Below are positions 62,892 through 64,000 of a stretch of DNA of 64,000 nt, in pieces. The translations under genes were made by a program, and so were the position numbers. Position 1 is the first letter of the stretch. Every line of letters begins with the position of its first letter. Below the pieces are notes generated by a model. It had not been told where the DNA came from and did no database searches. It worked only from the letters and a program-made list of their open reading frames with translations. Origin of the DNA: CAWEQW01 sp963811365. GTDB lineage: Bacteria; Actinomycetota; Actinomycetes; Propionibacteriales; Nocardioidaceae. The stretch spans positions 1-64,000 of the forward strand of contig CAWEQW010000001.1 in NCBI GenBank assembly GCA_963811365.1, in the 5' to 3' direction.

Positions 62892-64000
62892 GTGGCGACG
62901 CGTTCTCAGCCGAAGCTGCTCGCGCAGGGCAAGCCGCGCACGCTCGGCGGCAGCACGCGGCCGTGGCGGGTGCGCCTCTACGCCCCCGGCGCCGGGCACC
63001 AACAAGTACCAGGTGCTACTTCCGGGCGCCTGCCGGCGAGGGCGAGCCGTGGAAGCGGGTGCTGCGCCGCGCTGCCTCCGAGGAGGAGGCCCGCAAGATC
63101 TTCGCCCAGGCCGAGGCCGCGCTCGACACCGAGCAGGAGACGCCCGTCGGCGCCGACGTGCGCGCCTCGCGGACGATCCGGATGCTCGGCGAGGAGTACC
63201 TCAAGGACAGCATCGAGCGCGGCAAGCAGCCGCGGACGATGGAGGGGCGCGAGTCCCGGCTCAACGCCCACATCCTGCCGACCATCGGCGACGTGCCGGT
63301 GACGAAGTGGCGGGTCGAGCACAGCCGTCAAGGTGATGGAGAAGGGCAGCAAGACGCTCTTCTCCCAGCGCGGCCGCGAGGACCTGCGCGGCCAGCTCGC
63401 CGCGATGCGCAAGCTCGCCTGGCGCCTGGGCTGGCTCGACCGGAGCATCGACCCGCTGGACGGCTTGGAGATCGGACGCGCCAACGTGCTGCACGGAGCG
63501 ACGGCGCAGTACGTCGACCCGCGCCTGCGCCCGGAGACCCGCCAGGTGAAGGCGATGGCCGCTGCCGCCGACAAGCTGTGCGGCCCCGAGGGCACCGACC
63601 CGCTGATGACTCGCCTCCCGCTGTTCGGCACCAAGATCCGCGTCGCCGGCTTCGGCGGCCTGCGCCTCGGCGAGCAGAACGCGCTGCGCGCGATCGACGT
63701 CTTCTTCGACCGCGGCTACGTCCACGTCAACGGCTCCTGGATCACCCCGCGCGGGCAGGCCGGGTTCCGCGGCCCGGTGAAGAACCACACGCCTCCACGA
63801 GGTGCCGCTCCCGAGGTCGCTCATGCACGACGAGCTCCTCCCCCGCGTCAAGGAGCTGCTCGACCTGCCCGCGAAGGCGTCGCTCCAGCAGGTCATCAAC
63901 GCCCAGGAGGCCGAGCGCCAGCGCCGGGCGTCGCTGGCCGCGCGGGAGAAGGACAAGAACCTCGCCTGGTGGAACTACCCCGTCCCGCCCGAGGACGAGC
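62892..64000 (+). CDS. Tyrosine recombinase/phage-type integrase, 5' part (frameshifted)
   Basis: GTG 62892 follows AGGAGG and opens a site-specific integrase. The N-terminal part (PRTLGGSTRPWRVRLYAPG, then in shifted frame WKRVLRRAASEEEARKIFAQ), the core-binding SAM-like domain (RTIRMLGEEYLKDSIERGKQ, LNAHILPTIGDVPVTKW) and the start of the catalytic domain (LFGTKIRVAGFGGLRLGEQN, with the first catalytic Arg) are present. The window ends before the HxxR and Tyr motifs. At least four single-base shifts occur, near 62996, 63031, 63328 and 63790. An integrase here suggests the left end of an integrated element that continues beyond the window. Confidence 0.8.

Overview
The window is high-GC actinobacterial chromosome, most likely from Nocardioides or a close relative. 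Support comes from strong G/C third-position bias, GTG starts, ATGA/GTGA-coupled operons, and actinobacterial families (class II fructose bisphosphatase GlpX, DUF4245, DUF6542, DUF1707, ANTAR regulators, WS/DGAT acyltransferase, F420-type luciferase-like oxidoreductase, PIN-PhoH). No rRNA, tRNA or CRISPR array was seen.

Layout. 0.1-11.9 kb: sulfite oxidase-family enzyme, cytosine deaminase and NCS1 permease, patatin-like lipase, TfoX-N and CPBP membrane protein, membrane alpha/beta hydrolase, secreted phosphodiesterase and a large secreted protein of unknown function. 11.9-26.6 kb: a mosaic, decayed accessory region. It holds a PhzF remnant, a broken FAD monooxygenase, IS1380 and IS110 remnants, two damaged GAF-ANTAR regulators, and three copies of a nucleotidyltransferase/HEPN toxin-antitoxin locus that have all lost an intact HEPN gene. 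It also holds a ParE-type toxin-antitoxin pair and an intact Lrp / PhzF / RidA / HpcH-aldolase cluster. 26.6-41.3 kb: core genes ychF, xth, rmuC, DUF6542, ispH, xseA-xseB, DUF4245, an ArsB-like permease, an F420-type oxidoreductase, glpX, a PfkB kinase, two alpha/beta hydrolases and WS/DGAT. 41.4-49.7 kb: two divergent ABC importers, one polyamine/iron-like and one LpqY-SugABC-like sugar importer, closed by a strong hairpin terminator. 49.7-62.8 kb: DUF1707 protein, class I fumarase, spermidine-synthase-like protein, class II fumarase, M1 peptidase, PAS-ANTAR regulator, lytic transglycosylase, phoH2, a cis-prenyltransferase, TrhA/hemolysin III and a DUF255 thioredoxin-domain protein. 62.9 kb to the end: a tyrosine recombinase cut by the window edge, preceded by a striking array of three 11-bp motifs.

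How genes work together. CodA/CodB-like proteins would import and deaminate cytosine. XseA and XseB form exonuclease VII, and IspH makes isoprenoid precursors used by the cis-prenyltransferase. GlpX and the PfkB kinase act on sugar phosphates. The Lrp regulator probably controls the divergent PhzF and RidA-aldolase genes.

Caution. Several conserved genes (codB-like, FAD monooxygenase, parE-like, class I fumarase, spermidine-synthase-like) are interrupted by single-base indels, often in short homopolymers. The last 4 kb has indels every one to three hundred bases in otherwise well-conserved genes. Sequencing error is the simplest explanation for these. The 11.9-26.6 kb region also shows real decay: truncations, fusions and lost partners.
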